Part shown: positions 43,886 to 52,858 of the stretch, piece after piece
Numbering within the stretch: the stretch's first letter is position 1
How the letters are laid out: every line of letters starts with the position of its first letter
Origin: an uncultured Bacteroidota bacterium
GTDB taxonomy: Bacteria > Bacteroidota > Bacteroidia > Bacteroidales > WCHB1-69
Assembly: GCA_902774175.1 (NCBI GenBank)
Contig: CACYHG010000007.1
Span: 1 to 61,067 of the forward strand
Length of the DNA stretch: 61,067 nt
Reading direction: 5' to 3'
The notes under the pieces: generated by a model
Seen by the model: only the letters and a program-made list of their open reading frames with translations
Database searches by the model: none
Told to the model about the DNA's origin: nothing
Translations under genes and position numbers: made by a program

Positions 43886-43920
43886 AAAAAAGAGGTGGCA
43901 CGCCACCTCTTTTCTCTTTT
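43886..43920. terminator. Bidirectional rho-independent terminator
   Basis: AAAGAGGTGGC and GCCACCTCTTT pair symmetrically around 43900, with T-runs on both strands. It ends the ATPase gene (plus) and the subtilase gene (minus, stop at 43935). The remaining 43716-43842 holds nothing else I can support. Confidence 0.85.
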
Positions 43921-43934
43921 TTATTGCTTTCCGC

Positions 43935-46274
43935 TCAGAACTTCATCATCAGGCCGATTTCCAGATTCTTTGTATCAACCAAAAGGGTGTACTGTTGAAA
44001 CGGGATGATGTGATTAAGATGTATGCTGCTATCAAACACGCCGCTCCTTAATTTGGCGTACAGGGAGAGGAATGCGTAATTAACCCGCATGCTGAATCCC
44101 CAGTCAAAAGGATAGCCGTCAAATTTGAAGGTTTCCGAATGGCGGCTCAAAACCACATTCCCTTCTGAAGGATAGATACTTGTCAGCGTATAGTCATATA
44201 CCCAGGAACCATATACACCGATGTCCAGGCTGCATCCGCTGCCGTTGTAGCCGCTGGCAAGCCGGATTTGCTGGTACAATTCCAAATCCAGTTGGTTTTC
44301 GTTGAAAAATGCTTTTTTTGCGGCTGGTTTGGTTGTGGTGGCCGGAAACGCTTTTGCCGCAGGTTTGAGGCTGTATTTTTGGAAACTGTTGGAGAGAGAG
44401 ACGCCTAATCCGTAGCCTTTTGTGATGTTGCGCTGGTAGTAAACACCGATGTTTTGTGCTATTGAGTTCATATTGACATCACACATGCAGTCATAATGGC
44501 GTGTCGCAATCTTAGTTCCAAAGCCGTAAAAAGCCCCGAACTTGTTCTTGGCGTGGCGGCCCCATTGGGAGGCTTTGTGCGGGATGGAGACTTGTGTGGT
44601 GTATTGGTAGGCTTGTGTTATGATTTCGTCCCCAATATTGCCTGTTACGGGGCGGCTGTGGTCGAACTTTATGGTATATGTCTCTGTGAAACCTTTGTAA
44701 TGCACGCACAATGTCAGCCCTTTCCGTAAAGGAAAGTTGAACTGTACAAGATTTATCCTGCCTTCAAAGGCGAAATTGAACTCTTCATGAAAGTACAGCA
44801 GACGTCCGTTGTCGTTGCGGAGGTGGTAGTAGAGCATGTCGCCCTGACGGTAGTTGTCGTTAACCTGGATGTACAGTTCATTTTCATTTTCCACAATGTC
44901 AAATTTTTTCTCCGCTTTCACCTGGTTCCCGGTGAAATGGCCGGCCTGCGGCACGCCGTAGCCGATGGCGTAGTCGTAGTAGGGATAGACATCCCCGGAT
45001 TTCTCAATCTCCGCCTTCAGCTGCAGGGCAGTGTATTCCGGATGGCCCTGCCATGCGCAGGCGGCGAATCCGGCCACCAGGGGGCAGGAGAAGGAGGTAC
45101 CGGCCACATTGCTGTATTCTTCCATTCCTTTGGGGTCAGCCGCACGGCATTCGGAGGCGTAGGCCACCACATTGGGCTTGAGCCGTCCGTCGGCGGTGGG
45201 GCCGTAGGAGCTGAAATCCTGATGCTGCTGGGTGCTGGGGTTGATGCCGCCCACCGTGAGCACATTTTCCGCATCTGCGGGCAGGATCAGGGTGCGCCAG
45301 GAACGGTCGGTGCCCTCATTGCCCATCGAGTTGCATATAAGGATGCCTTTGGCCACCGCGGCGTTGGCTGCCTGGCTGATGGGGGAGCTGCCGTCCAGTT
45401 CGGAAATGTCATGGTTGATGTTGCCGTAACCAAGCGAGCTGCTGATGAGCTGTGCCCCGTTTTTATCGGCCCATTCCACACCCATGACCCACCAGACCTC
45501 CTCCTTTTTAGGTTCGGGACCCACCTCGGTGCGCGCCAGCAGGAACTCTGCCTCCGTGGCTAATCCGATGTCGCAGCCGTTCAGCACATCCTTGCCGGCG
45601 ATGCAGCTCAAGGTCATGGTGCCGTGGCTGTTCCAGCCATAGACATTCTCCTGTTTTTTGGGGAAGTTGTAGGTTTTCAGGATCCGGCCGTTGTCGCGCA
45701 GGTGCCGGAATGCGGCATGTTTGTCCACCAATGGAAAACCGCCGTCCAGCACGGCGATGCGGATGCCTTTGCCGCGCAATCCCGCCTTTACAAACTCCTC
45801 GCCGCCCATTCGCTTCAGCTGCGCATGCAGGCTGTAGGGCTCAGCAGGAGCCGAAAGCAGCTTCTCCGCTTCGGCCATGCCGCTCTCCATGGTCTCCTCC
45901 ACCTCTTCGCGGGAACAAAGCACCATGTCGCTCCGGATGACGACCAGCTTTTTCACAAAGGGAAGCCTTTGGATTTTTGCAATGGCGTTTTCATCGGCCA
46001 CCACCGCCATGGCGTTGAGCCAGCGGCTCTCACCGACCACTTCGTCAGAGAGATTTGCCACGCTTTCGCAGTACTGCGCGTTCAGCGGAAAGTTGGTGCT
46101 GTCGTACAGGTCGGCATGGTTGAGTCGGTACCGTTCGATGGCTTTTGAATCGAAATAGCTGTAAGGGTCGAAGGTGGTGTTGGCCTTGTCGGTGAAAAAT
46201 ACCCAGCAGACCTCCTGGGAGAATGCGTTGGCGCAAATCAGCAGGCCAACCAGTAGCGAAAAAACTATCTTCAT
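43935..46274 (-). CDS. S8 subtilisin-like protease with C-terminal beta-barrel-like domain
   Basis: 779 residues. Signal peptide MKIVFSLLVGLLICANAFSQ. Subtilase triad: Asp in IAVLDGGFP (about 173), His in NSHGTMTLS (about 214), Ser in GTSFSCPLVAGFA (about 391), with oxyanion Asn in CNSMGNEG. Instead of a T9SS sorting domain, the last 230 residues or so look like an outer-membrane barrel: alternating strands such as NIGVYYQRNITKGYGLGVSL and GYPFDWGFSMRVNYAFLSLY. It ends in a strand NLEIGLMMKF with terminal Phe, the usual barrel-insertion signal. That would place the protease on the outer membrane by its own anchor. The barrel assignment is inferred from pattern, not from a family match. Confidence 0.85.
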   Translation of the reverse strand: MKIVFSLLVGLLICANAFSQEVCWVFFTDKANTTFDPYSYFDSKAIERYRLNHADLYDSTNFPLNAQYCESVANLSDEVVGESRWLNAMAVVADENAIAKIQRLPFVKKLVVIRSDMVLCSREEVEETMESGMAEAEKLLSAPAEPYSLHAQLKRMGGEEFVKAGLRGKGIRIAVLDGGFPLVDKHAAFRHLRDNGRILKTYNFPKKQENVYGWNSHGTMTLSCIAGKDVLNGCDIGLATEAEFLLARTEVGPEPKKEEVWWVMGVEWADKNGAQLISSSLGYGNINHDISELDGSSPISQAANAAVAKGILICNSMGNEGTDRSWRTLILPADAENVLTVGGINPSTQQHQDFSSYGPTADGRLKPNVVAYASECRAADPKGMEEYSNVAGTSFSCPLVAGFAACAWQGHPEYTALQLKAEIEKSGDVYPYYDYAIGYGVPQAGHFTGNQVKAEKKFDIVENENELYIQVNDNYRQGDMLYYHLRNDNGRLLYFHEEFNFAFEGRINLVQFNFPLRKGLTLCVHYKGFTETYTIKFDHSRPVTGNIGDEIITQAYQYTTQVSIPHKASQWGRHAKNKFGAFYGFGTKIATRHYDCMCDVNMNSIAQNIGVYYQRNITKGYGLGVSLSNSFQKYSLKPAAKAFPATTTKPAAKKAFFNENQLDLELYQQIRLASGYNGSGCSLDIGVYGSWVYDYTLTSIYPSEGNVVLSRHSETFKFDGYPFDWGFSMRVNYAFLSLYAKLRSGVFDSSIHLNHIIPFQQYTLLVDTKNLEIGLMMKF

Positions 46275-46412
46275 GCGATGTGTGTTTTATTAAGATTTAT
46301 ACTACTATAACGTATGTATGTGGGCAATTATTACAGGGCACACTATAATTCTTCCACGGAAGGCGAACTTTTTTTTAAAAAAAACGTATTTGTTAGCGTG
46401 TTTTAAATATCA

Positions 46413-47015
46413 ATGGTAAAACAGATGCGTACTCTACAGGAGAAATTCTTTGAAGTGCCGCCCACCGGCATCCCTCTGGAAAAGGGCAGACTGCTGGTTT
46501 CCGTCCCTTTCAACTCGGACGGCTATTTCGACCGGACAGTCATCCTGCTGGTGGAGCATAACAGTGAAGGTGCCATGGGGTTTATCCTGAACCGGCCTAT
46601 GCATGTGTATCTTAAGGATGTGCTGCCGGATTTGTCCGGCTGCCTGCATGTGCTGCACAACGGCGGTCCTGTCGGTCTGGACCGGCTTTTTTATCTTCAT
46701 CGGTATGAGCAGCTTGCGGAGAATGCGCAGCAGTTGGCCGAGGGACTCTATTTCGGTGGCAGCGCATCGGAGATCCGTTCCCTTTTGAGTGTCGGCCTGA
46801 TGGAGGAGGAGCGTATCCGCTTCTTTGCCGGATATTCGGGCTGGAGCGCCGGACAGCTGGAACGGGAATTGGACGAGCAGGTATGGGTGGTCGCCGACAT
46901 GCGCAAGGAGTATTTTGATGCACCAAGTAACCGATTGTGGCGCAATGTGGTGCACACTTTGGGCGATGCCTATTGCAGCTGGTTGGATATTCCTGACAGG
47001 GCATTTTATAATTAA
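46413..47015 (+). CDS. yqgE: YqgE/AlgH family protein (DUF179)
   Basis: 200 residues. Family blocks are all present: GRLLVSVPFNSDGYFDRTVI (29-48), LLVEHNSEGAMGFILNRP (50-67), HNGGPVGLDRLFYLH and RFFAGYSGWSAGQLERELDE (about 137-156). Function in other bacteria is uncertain (AlgH links to alginate regulation). It ends 21 bp before the flippase gene, which has its own GAGTGGAGG ribosome site; the two are probably co-transcribed. An internal Met-5 start is possible. Confidence 0.92.
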   Translation: MVKQMRTLQEKFFEVPPTGIPLEKGRLLVSVPFNSDGYFDRTVILLVEHNSEGAMGFILNRPMHVYLKDVLPDLSGCLHVLHNGGPVGLDRLFYLHRYEQLAENAQQLAEGLYFGGSASEIRSLLSVGLMEEERIRFFAGYSGWSAGQLERELDEQVWVVADMRKEYFDAPSNRLWRNVVHTLGDAYCSWLDIPDRAFYN

Positions 47016-47036
47016 TGTAAAGAGTGGAGGTATCCG

Positions 47037-48557
47037 ATGGGAGTCATTATCAGGCAGAGTCTGAAGGGTACGTTGGCCAATTACATCGGCATTGCCGTCG
47101 GTTTTTTCACAACCTTCTTTATCCTGACAAAATACCTTACTGCCGAGGAGATAGGGCTGACCCGCATCCTTGTGGACGCCGGCGTGCTGCTTTCCGGTCT
47201 GGCGCAGCTGGGCACCAATTCCTCCGCCATCCGATATTATCCCTATTTCAAGGATGAGGGGAGGAAGGATCACGGTTTTTTCGGCTGGACGCTGATAGTA
47301 CCGCTTGTGGGCTTTGCCATCTATGCGCTGCTTTTCCTCTGCTTCAAGGAGCAGGTTGTCAGGTGGTATGCTCCGAAATCACAGCTGTTTGTGCATTACC
47401 TTTATGTGGTGCTGCCCATTGCGTTGTTCATGCTTTATCAGGCGGTTTTCGAGGTCAACGCCAACGTGCTGATGCGCATTGCCGTCCCCAAGTTCGTGCG
47501 TGAGGTCGGGGTGCGTCTGATGACGCTCGCCTGCTATCTGCTTTACGCTTTCCATGTGCTTGATCTGGACCGCTTTGTCATTGCCTTCTGCCTTGTTTAT
47601 GCGGTGGCGATGCTCTGCGACCTTTTTTACCTGCTCTCCCTTAAAAAAATCTCCTTCAAACCGGATCTGAAGTTTGTCCCGAAAAAGCTCCGGAAGGATT
47701 TCCTCTGGTACACGCTCTTCATGATGGCGGCTGCGCTGGCCGGCAACCTGATGCCGGTGCTGAACACCTTTTTTGTCGGGGCGAAGATGGGGCTGATGAC
47801 CACCGGTGTCTTCGCAATAGCCATGTACATCGCTGCAGTGATTGAGGTACCTTACCGCTCGCTCGGCGCAATAGCCCAGCCGGAGATTTCCCAGGCGGTG
47901 AAGGAAAACGACATCGCGAAGGCCAACCGTCTGTGCCGCAGCGTGTCACTGCACCAGTTGCTGGCAGGTTCCTTCATTTTCTTTATAATATGGATAAACA
48001 TTGACCTGCTGTTCCAACTTATTCCCAACGGTGACAAATATGCTGACGGCAAATGGGTTGTGCTTATTCTGGGCATGGCGCGTCTGATGAATTCCACACT
48101 GAGTGTGGGCTGCACGGTGCTGAACTACTCCAAGTATTACGCCTATTCGCTGCTCTTCACCTTCCTGCTGACCGCATCTGCAGTCTTTCTTAATGTGAAG
48201 CTGATACCGGTGTGGGGCATGTGCGGGGCTGCCGCGGCCTCTCTGATTTCATATTCGGTCTATTTCCTGCTGCTGCTGTTTGTGGTATGGCGCAGCATCC
48301 GGGTGCATCCCTTCTCAGTGGCGCAGTGGAAGGTGGTGGCTGTGATGGCAATTCTTCTGCTGCTTGATTTAGTCTGGATGCGTTATCTGACGCCGCTGTT
48401 AGGCGTGGAGGCCTCCAAGTCTGCTTTCTTCGGCGAGTCGGTGCTGCGTACAGTACTGCTCTGTGCGCTCGGGACGGCCATTGTATATCTTTTCCGGGTG
48501 TCGGATGAGGTGAACCGTCTGATTGACAAATATCTGTTGCGCAGGAGACGCGACTGA
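47037..48557 (+). CDS. Polysaccharide flippase (Wzx/MATE-like)
   Basis: 506 residues with about 12-14 hydrophobic segments, starting GTLANYIGIAVGFFTTFFIL and GLAQLGTNSSAIRYYPYF, the pattern of the oligosaccharide flippase (Polysacc_synt) branch of the MOP superfamily. Predicted to flip lipid-linked sugars across the inner membrane. It has no neighbouring glycan cluster, so it is probably a core flippase of this lineage. It is convergent with mreD (7 bp between stops). Confidence 0.85.
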   Translation: MGVIIRQSLKGTLANYIGIAVGFFTTFFILTKYLTAEEIGLTRILVDAGVLLSGLAQLGTNSSAIRYYPYFKDEGRKDHGFFGWTLIVPLVGFAIYALLFLCFKEQVVRWYAPKSQLFVHYLYVVLPIALFMLYQAVFEVNANVLMRIAVPKFVREVGVRLMTLACYLLYAFHVLDLDRFVIAFCLVYAVAMLCDLFYLLSLKKISFKPDLKFVPKKLRKDFLWYTLFMMAAALAGNLMPVLNTFFVGAKMGLMTTGVFAIAMYIAAVIEVPYRSLGAIAQPEISQAVKENDIAKANRLCRSVSLHQLLAGSFIFFIIWINIDLLFQLIPNGDKYADGKWVVLILGMARLMNSTLSVGCTVLNYSKYYAYSLLFTFLLTASAVFLNVKLIPVWGMCGAAAASLISYSVYFLLLLFVVWRSIRVHPFSVAQWKVVAVMAILLLLDLVWMRYLTPLLGVEASKSAFFGESVLRTVLLCALGTAIVYLFRVSDEVNRLIDKYLLRRRRD

Positions 48558-48564
48558 TCCCTCT

Positions 48565-49086
48565 CTAATATCTTTTGGAGCTGTTATAGAACAGGCACTG
48601 CACGATGAGTATCAATGCCGTGGTGAAAATGCTGTTTATTACGCTGATCAATATCAGGTGAAAAAAGTTGGCCAGGCTGAAGTTGTCCAAGAAGAAAATC
48701 ATGAACTGGTGTATGAAGGCGGCCAACAGAGTGTAGCCGGCAAACCAGCCGAAATGCATGTCCCACAGCGTGGGCAGCTGGTGCTCCTCCAAGGTGGCGT
48801 TGTATGGGATCAGGTTGATGATCATGGGCCGCATGAAGGCGATGAGGGTGGTTGCGGCAGCGTGCACGCCCATTATTCCGGAGAAGCAGTCCACCCCAAA
48901 TCCGATTGCAAACCCAAGCAGCACCACCAGCCATCGTGGGGTCTGGAACGGAAGGGTCAGGATGAACATTACATATAGCATCGGGGTGAGGTATCCCCAT
49001 AGGCAGATGCGGTTCATCAGCAGCACCTGCGCGGCCAGCAACAGCAGAAACTGCCATACATATTTCCAGACGAAGTTCTTATTCAT
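48565..49086 (-). CDS. mreD: Rod shape-determining protein MreD
   Basis: 173 residues, five or six hydrophobic segments (VWQFLLLLAAQVLLMNRICL; WLVVLLGFAIGFGVDCFSGI with GxxxD; FFHLILISVINSIFTTALIL). The G-F-x-x-G-x-x-x-D-x-F-S block and short length are typical of MreD. It starts inside mreC (8-bp overlap), which supports the assignment. Inner-membrane part of the elongasome. Confidence 0.85.
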   Translation of the reverse strand: MNKNFVWKYVWQFLLLLAAQVLLMNRICLWGYLTPMLYVMFILTLPFQTPRWLVVLLGFAIGFGVDCFSGIMGVHAAATTLIAFMRPMIINLIPYNATLEEHQLPTLWDMHFGWFAGYTLLAAFIHQFMIFFLDNFSLANFFHLILISVINSIFTTALILIVQCLFYNSSKRY

Positions 49087-49912
49087 GTTGTGTGCTGTCT
49101 GTTAAAGTTTGCAGTTCGTCGTAATAGTTGTTCTGGACAATCCATACCTGTGTCATCCGGTCAAAGTGGTTGCTCAGCCGCACTTCCAGCGTGTAGAAGC
49201 CATCCTCCACCTCCTTGCGGATTTTCGAGACGGTCCCGACCGGATAGTCCGGCGGGAAAATCAGTGAATGGTGGGTTACAAGGGTGTCCCCGACCTTTAT
49301 CTGGTCCAGTGAGGAGACGTTGCGGAGTATGGCCCTCCTGTGGTTCCTGCCGTCCCAGTACAGCACACCTGTAACAATGCCGTCCTTCAGTATAACGCTC
49401 AGGTTGAATTTGGAGTGCAGCAGCGACATTACTGTGCAGAAGTGGGGCGAGACGTTCTTGACGATGCCGACAACGCCCTGGTCGGAAAGCACGCCAAGTC
49501 CCTGCCGGATGCCGTCCTCATAGCCTTTGTCCAGAATAAGGTAGTTGTCCGGCAGTGAAGTCGTGTTTTCAAGGATATTGGCCACCTTGTAGTCGAAAAG
49601 CGGCGCCTGAAGCGGTTCAGGCAGGCTGTCGGTGACGGAACTGTCGGATGTGTTGAGGTCGGTGTTACAGACCTGTTGCAGCAGTCTGCGCTGGAAATCA
49701 AGCAGGGCTTCGTTCTCCTTCCGCAAATGGAAATAGGAGGCAGCCTTGGCACGTTGCCGCAGCACTGGTCCGGCCATCTCCCTTATGACGGTTCCGCCCT
49801 TCCATTGCTTGTAGGCGGTGGAGGAGGTGATCAGCAGCAGGCAGACGATTTCAAGTATCACAAACAGGAAAACTGCCGCGTAACGCCTGATGAATTCAAA
49901 CAGGTTCCTCAT
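49079..49912 (-). CDS. mreC: Rod shape-determining protein MreC
   Basis: 277 residues. One N-terminal membrane helix (YAAVFLFVILEIVCLLLITS), coiled-coil segment, then the MreC core with NYLILDKGYEDGIRQGLGVL, GVVGIVKNVSPHFCTVMSLL and GDTLVTHHSLIFPPDYPVG. It organises the cell-wall elongation complex in the periplasm. Unusually there is no mreB directly upstream; the preceding gene is lpxD (15 bp away), so the usual mreBCD block has been split in this genome or its mreB lies elsewhere. Confidence 0.92.
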   Translation of the reverse strand: MRNLFEFIRRYAAVFLFVILEIVCLLLITSSTAYKQWKGGTVIREMAGPVLRQRAKAASYFHLRKENEALLDFQRRLLQQVCNTDLNTSDSSVTDSLPEPLQAPLFDYKVANILENTTSLPDNYLILDKGYEDGIRQGLGVLSDQGVVGIVKNVSPHFCTVMSLLHSKFNLSVILKDGIVTGVLYWDGRNHRRAILRNVSSLDQIKVGDTLVTHHSLIFPPDYPVGTVSKIRKEVEDGFYTLEVRLSNHFDRMTQVWIVQNNYYDELQTLTDSTQHE

Positions 49913-49927
49913 GGATGCAGGGTATGG

Positions 49928-50959
49928 TTATTTGCTCAGCTTCTCCACCTGCGCCTCAAGTTCCTGAATCCGTTCGAGCAGTTTGGGCAGCTGGCGGTAT
50001 ACGGCCACGCATTTTATGCTCTCCTTTGCGTCGAACGCCGGAGTGCCGAAGACTGCGCTGCCCGACTTGAAACTGTTGTTGACGGCGCTCTGGGCGGCCA
50101 CCTGCACGTTGTCGCCGATGTTCAGGTGCCAGTTGACCCCGACCTGTCCGCCGAAGAGGCAGTTCTTGCCTATTTTGGTGGAGCCCGCCACACCGCACAT
50201 GGCGGCCATCACGGTGTTCTCGCCGATTTCGCAGTTGTGTGCGATCTGGATGAAGTTGCAGAGCTTCACACCTTTGTGGATTATGGTCGAGCCCATGGTG
50301 GAGCGGTCGATGCAGGTGTTCGCGCCTATGTCCACATTGTCCTCAATAACCACGTTGCCCAGTTGCGGAATCTTCATGTACTGCTTGTCCTCCTGCGGTG
50401 CGAAGCCGAAGCCGTCGGCCCCGATGATTGCGCCTGAATGGAACGTGCAGTGGTTCCCGATGACGCATTCGTGGTAAATTTTCACTCCGGAATGCAGTAT
50501 TGTGTCATGGCCGATGCGCACGTTGTCCCCGATGAAGGTGTGCGGGTAGATCTCGCAGTTGTCCCCAATGACCACCCCCTCGCTTATCGAGACAAAGTCG
50601 CCGATGTAGACGTTCTTGCCGATCACCGCCTTATCCGAAATGGCGGCGAAGGGGGAGATGCCGCTCTTGCGCCGCTGCTGCTGGTAGAATGTCATCAGCT
50701 GGGCGAAGGCAAGGTATGGGTCCTTCACGCGGATGAGGGTACATGTGAGCGGCTTGGAGGGTTCGAAGTCGTCGCTCACCAGCACGGCGGTCGCCTTGGT
50801 GTCATAAATATAATGTGTGTAGGCCGGGTTGGCCAGGAAGGAGAGCCCCTCCTCCTCACCGGCGTCGATTTTCGAAAACTTTGAAAGGATGGCGTCGGGA
50901 TTCCCCTCGACCCGTGCGCCGAGCTGGTCGGCTATCTGTTGTGCGGTAAACTTCATCAT
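49928..50959 (-). CDS. lpxD: UDP-3-O-acylglucosamine N-acyltransferase
   Basis: 343 residues. The N-terminal uridine-binding domain (LSFLANPAYTHYIYDTKATA) is followed by a left-handed beta-helix of hexapeptide repeats (AVIGKNVYIGDFVSISEGVV...). The catalytic His region is IYHECVIGNHCTFHSGAIIG, followed by ADGFGFAPQED, and it has the conserved IDRSTMGSTIIHKGVKLCNF. It adds the second acyl chain in lipid A synthesis. A start 3 bp later (second Met) is equally possible. One bp separates it from the mutase gene upstream, suggesting an operon mutase-lpxD-mreC-mreD. Confidence 0.96.
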   Translation of the reverse strand: MMKFTAQQIADQLGARVEGNPDAILSKFSKIDAGEEEGLSFLANPAYTHYIYDTKATAVLVSDDFEPSKPLTCTLIRVKDPYLAFAQLMTFYQQQRRKSGISPFAAISDKAVIGKNVYIGDFVSISEGVVIGDNCEIYPHTFIGDNVRIGHDTILHSGVKIYHECVIGNHCTFHSGAIIGADGFGFAPQEDKQYMKIPQLGNVVIEDNVDIGANTCIDRSTMGSTIIHKGVKLCNFIQIAHNCEIGENTVMAAMCGVAGSTKIGKNCLFGGQVGVNWHLNIGDNVQVAAQSAVNNSFKSGSAVFGTPAFDAKESIKCVAVYRQLPKLLERIQELEAQVEKLSK

Positions 50960-50960
50960 T

Positions 50961-52688
50961 TTACTTGAGTTTCATGTATTGGATGATTCCTTCTATCTTT
51001 GCTTCGGCGGCCTCCACTGCGGCATCGTAGTCCTCACGCCGCTCCAGTTTTTCCCGGACGCTGAAGTAGAACTTTATTTTCGGTTCGGTGCCGGATGGGC
51101 GCATGGTGACCTTGCTGCCGTCCGCCAGATGGAACTGCAGCACATCCGACTTGGGCTGTTGTATCGGAGTCTTGGCTCCGGTGCGACAGTCGGTTGAGGT
51201 GGAAAGAAGAATGTCGTCGATGCGGACAACTTCAATGCCGTGGATGCTGCTGTACGGGTGTTCGCGGTATTCCTCCATCATGTGGCGGATCTCCTCCGCG
51301 CCGCTCTGTCCCTTCTTGGTGATTGAGAGCAGGCTCTCGCGGTAGTAGCCGTATTCGATGTAGGTGTCGATAAGCAGGTCGCGCAGGCTCTTGCCTTCGG
51401 TTTTGGCAAGTGCGGCGAATTCGGCCAGCAGCGAGCAGGAGATGACCGCATCCTTGTCGCGGACAAAGTCGCCGGCAAGGCAGCCGAAGCTCTCCTCACC
51501 GCCTGCGATGAACTGTTCCTTGCCCTCAAGCTCAAGAATTTTGTCGGCTATATATTTGAATCCGGTCAGCACGTCGTAGCAGGCCACGCCCTCCTTGCGG
51601 GCGATGTCGCGGATCAGCTCCGTGGTTACAACCGTCTTGACCACATACTGTTTTCCGTCGATTTTTCCGGCCCGCTTCCATTCCTTCAGCAGGTAGCGGA
51701 CAAGCAGGGTGAGCGTCATGTTGCCGTTGAGCAGCTCGTAGCTTCCGTCGCCCTTTGGCACCGCCACGCCGATGCGGTCCGCGTCCGGGTCGCTGGCCAG
51801 CACAAGGTCTGCCTGGAGCTTTTCAGCCTGTTCTATCGCCATCCTCATGGCCGCCTTCTCCTCAGGGTTCGGGGAGACAACAGTGCTGAAGTTGCCGTCC
51901 GGAACGGCCTGCTTTTCCACAAGGGAGACATTGTCGAATCCGAAATTCTTCAGCGAGCGCGGTATCATGTATACGCCTGTTCCGTGCAGCGGAGTGTAGA
52001 CGATTTTGAGGTCATGCTGCTTTTGTATGGCTTCGGGATGCAGGCTCAACGATTTGATGCGCTCCATGTAGGGAGTGTGCACCTCCTCGCCGATGTACTG
52101 CACATTTTCCGGCTTGCGGGTCCATTTCACATCATCGATGGAGGTGATTTTCCTCACCTCCGCAATCACATTGCCGTCGTGGGGCGGAACCAGCTGGCCG
52201 CCGTCGTTCCAGTAGGCCTTGTAACCGTTGTATTCCTTCGGGTTGTGGGATGCTGTCACCATAACGCCGCTGTCGCACTGGAGCTGCCGTATGCTGAAGG
52301 AGAGCTCCGGGGTGGGGGTGATCTGGTTGAACAGGAACACCTTTATGTCGTTTGCGGAGAGCACATCGGCCACAATTTCCGAAAATTCACGGCTGTTGTT
52401 GCGTGAATCGTAGGCCACCGCCATGCGCGGCTGCCTTTCTGTGACGCATTTGCGCACATAGTTCGCCAGACCCTGCGTCGCCATGGCGACGGTGTATCTG
52501 TTCATGCGGTTTGTTCCCGCACCCATGATGCCGCGCATTCCGCCGGTGCCGAATTCCAGTTCCTTGTAGAAGGCATCCTGAAGTTCGTCCGGGCGATGCC
52601 GCTGCATGTCCCATACCTCCGCTTTGGTTTCCTCGTCATAGGCTCCGTTCAGCCAAGTGTTTACGCGTTCCTCCACTATTTTTTCCAT
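50961..52688 (-). CDS. Phosphoglucomutase/phosphomannomutase (alpha-D-phosphohexomutase)
   Basis: 575 residues. Phosphoserine loop VTASHNPKEYNGYK (about 139-152), metal loop ASDPDADRIGVAV (about 300-312), sugar loop AGGEESFGCLAGDF (about 395) and phosphate-binding MRPSGTEPKIKFY (about 530), so all four active-site loops are intact. It interconverts hexose 1- and 6-phosphates. First gene of the mutase-lpxD-mreC-mreD run. Confidence 0.95.
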   Translation of the reverse strand: MEKIVEERVNTWLNGAYDEETKAEVWDMQRHRPDELQDAFYKELEFGTGGMRGIMGAGTNRMNRYTVAMATQGLANYVRKCVTERQPRMAVAYDSRNNSREFSEIVADVLSANDIKVFLFNQITPTPELSFSIRQLQCDSGVMVTASHNPKEYNGYKAYWNDGGQLVPPHDGNVIAEVRKITSIDDVKWTRKPENVQYIGEEVHTPYMERIKSLSLHPEAIQKQHDLKIVYTPLHGTGVYMIPRSLKNFGFDNVSLVEKQAVPDGNFSTVVSPNPEEKAAMRMAIEQAEKLQADLVLASDPDADRIGVAVPKGDGSYELLNGNMTLTLLVRYLLKEWKRAGKIDGKQYVVKTVVTTELIRDIARKEGVACYDVLTGFKYIADKILELEGKEQFIAGGEESFGCLAGDFVRDKDAVISCSLLAEFAALAKTEGKSLRDLLIDTYIEYGYYRESLLSITKKGQSGAEEIRHMMEEYREHPYSSIHGIEVVRIDDILLSTSTDCRTGAKTPIQQPKSDVLQFHLADGSKVTMRPSGTEPKIKFYFSVREKLERREDYDAAVEAAEAKIEGIIQYMKLK

Positions 52689-52791
52689 CGCTGTCTGTTT
52701 TTATGTGATACCCTTTGAAAATAAAATGCAAATTTACATGAAATCCGGATGCGGAATGCAGAGGTTGGGATAAAAATTTCCCACCCTTCGC

Positions 52792-52818
52792 TTTGTATCG
52801 GAAAAAATGCTACTTTTG
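52792..52818 (+). promoter_or_regulatory. polA: Promoter of polA
   Basis: TTTGTATCGG at 52792 and -7 element TACTTTTG at 52811-52818. Because it lies downstream of the longest possible start (52793), it supports the ATG at 52859. Same layout as the mcrBC promoter at 18801. Confidence 0.55.
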
Positions 52819-52858
52819 CGGATGCGTCGCATGTGGCGGCGCACATAAATTTCTATTG

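Noticed and set aside
52793..52858. Longer N-terminus for DNA polymerase I
   Set aside because: It would start upstream of the -7 element at 52811; polymerase similarity begins with LFLIDAMGL just after ATG 52859.
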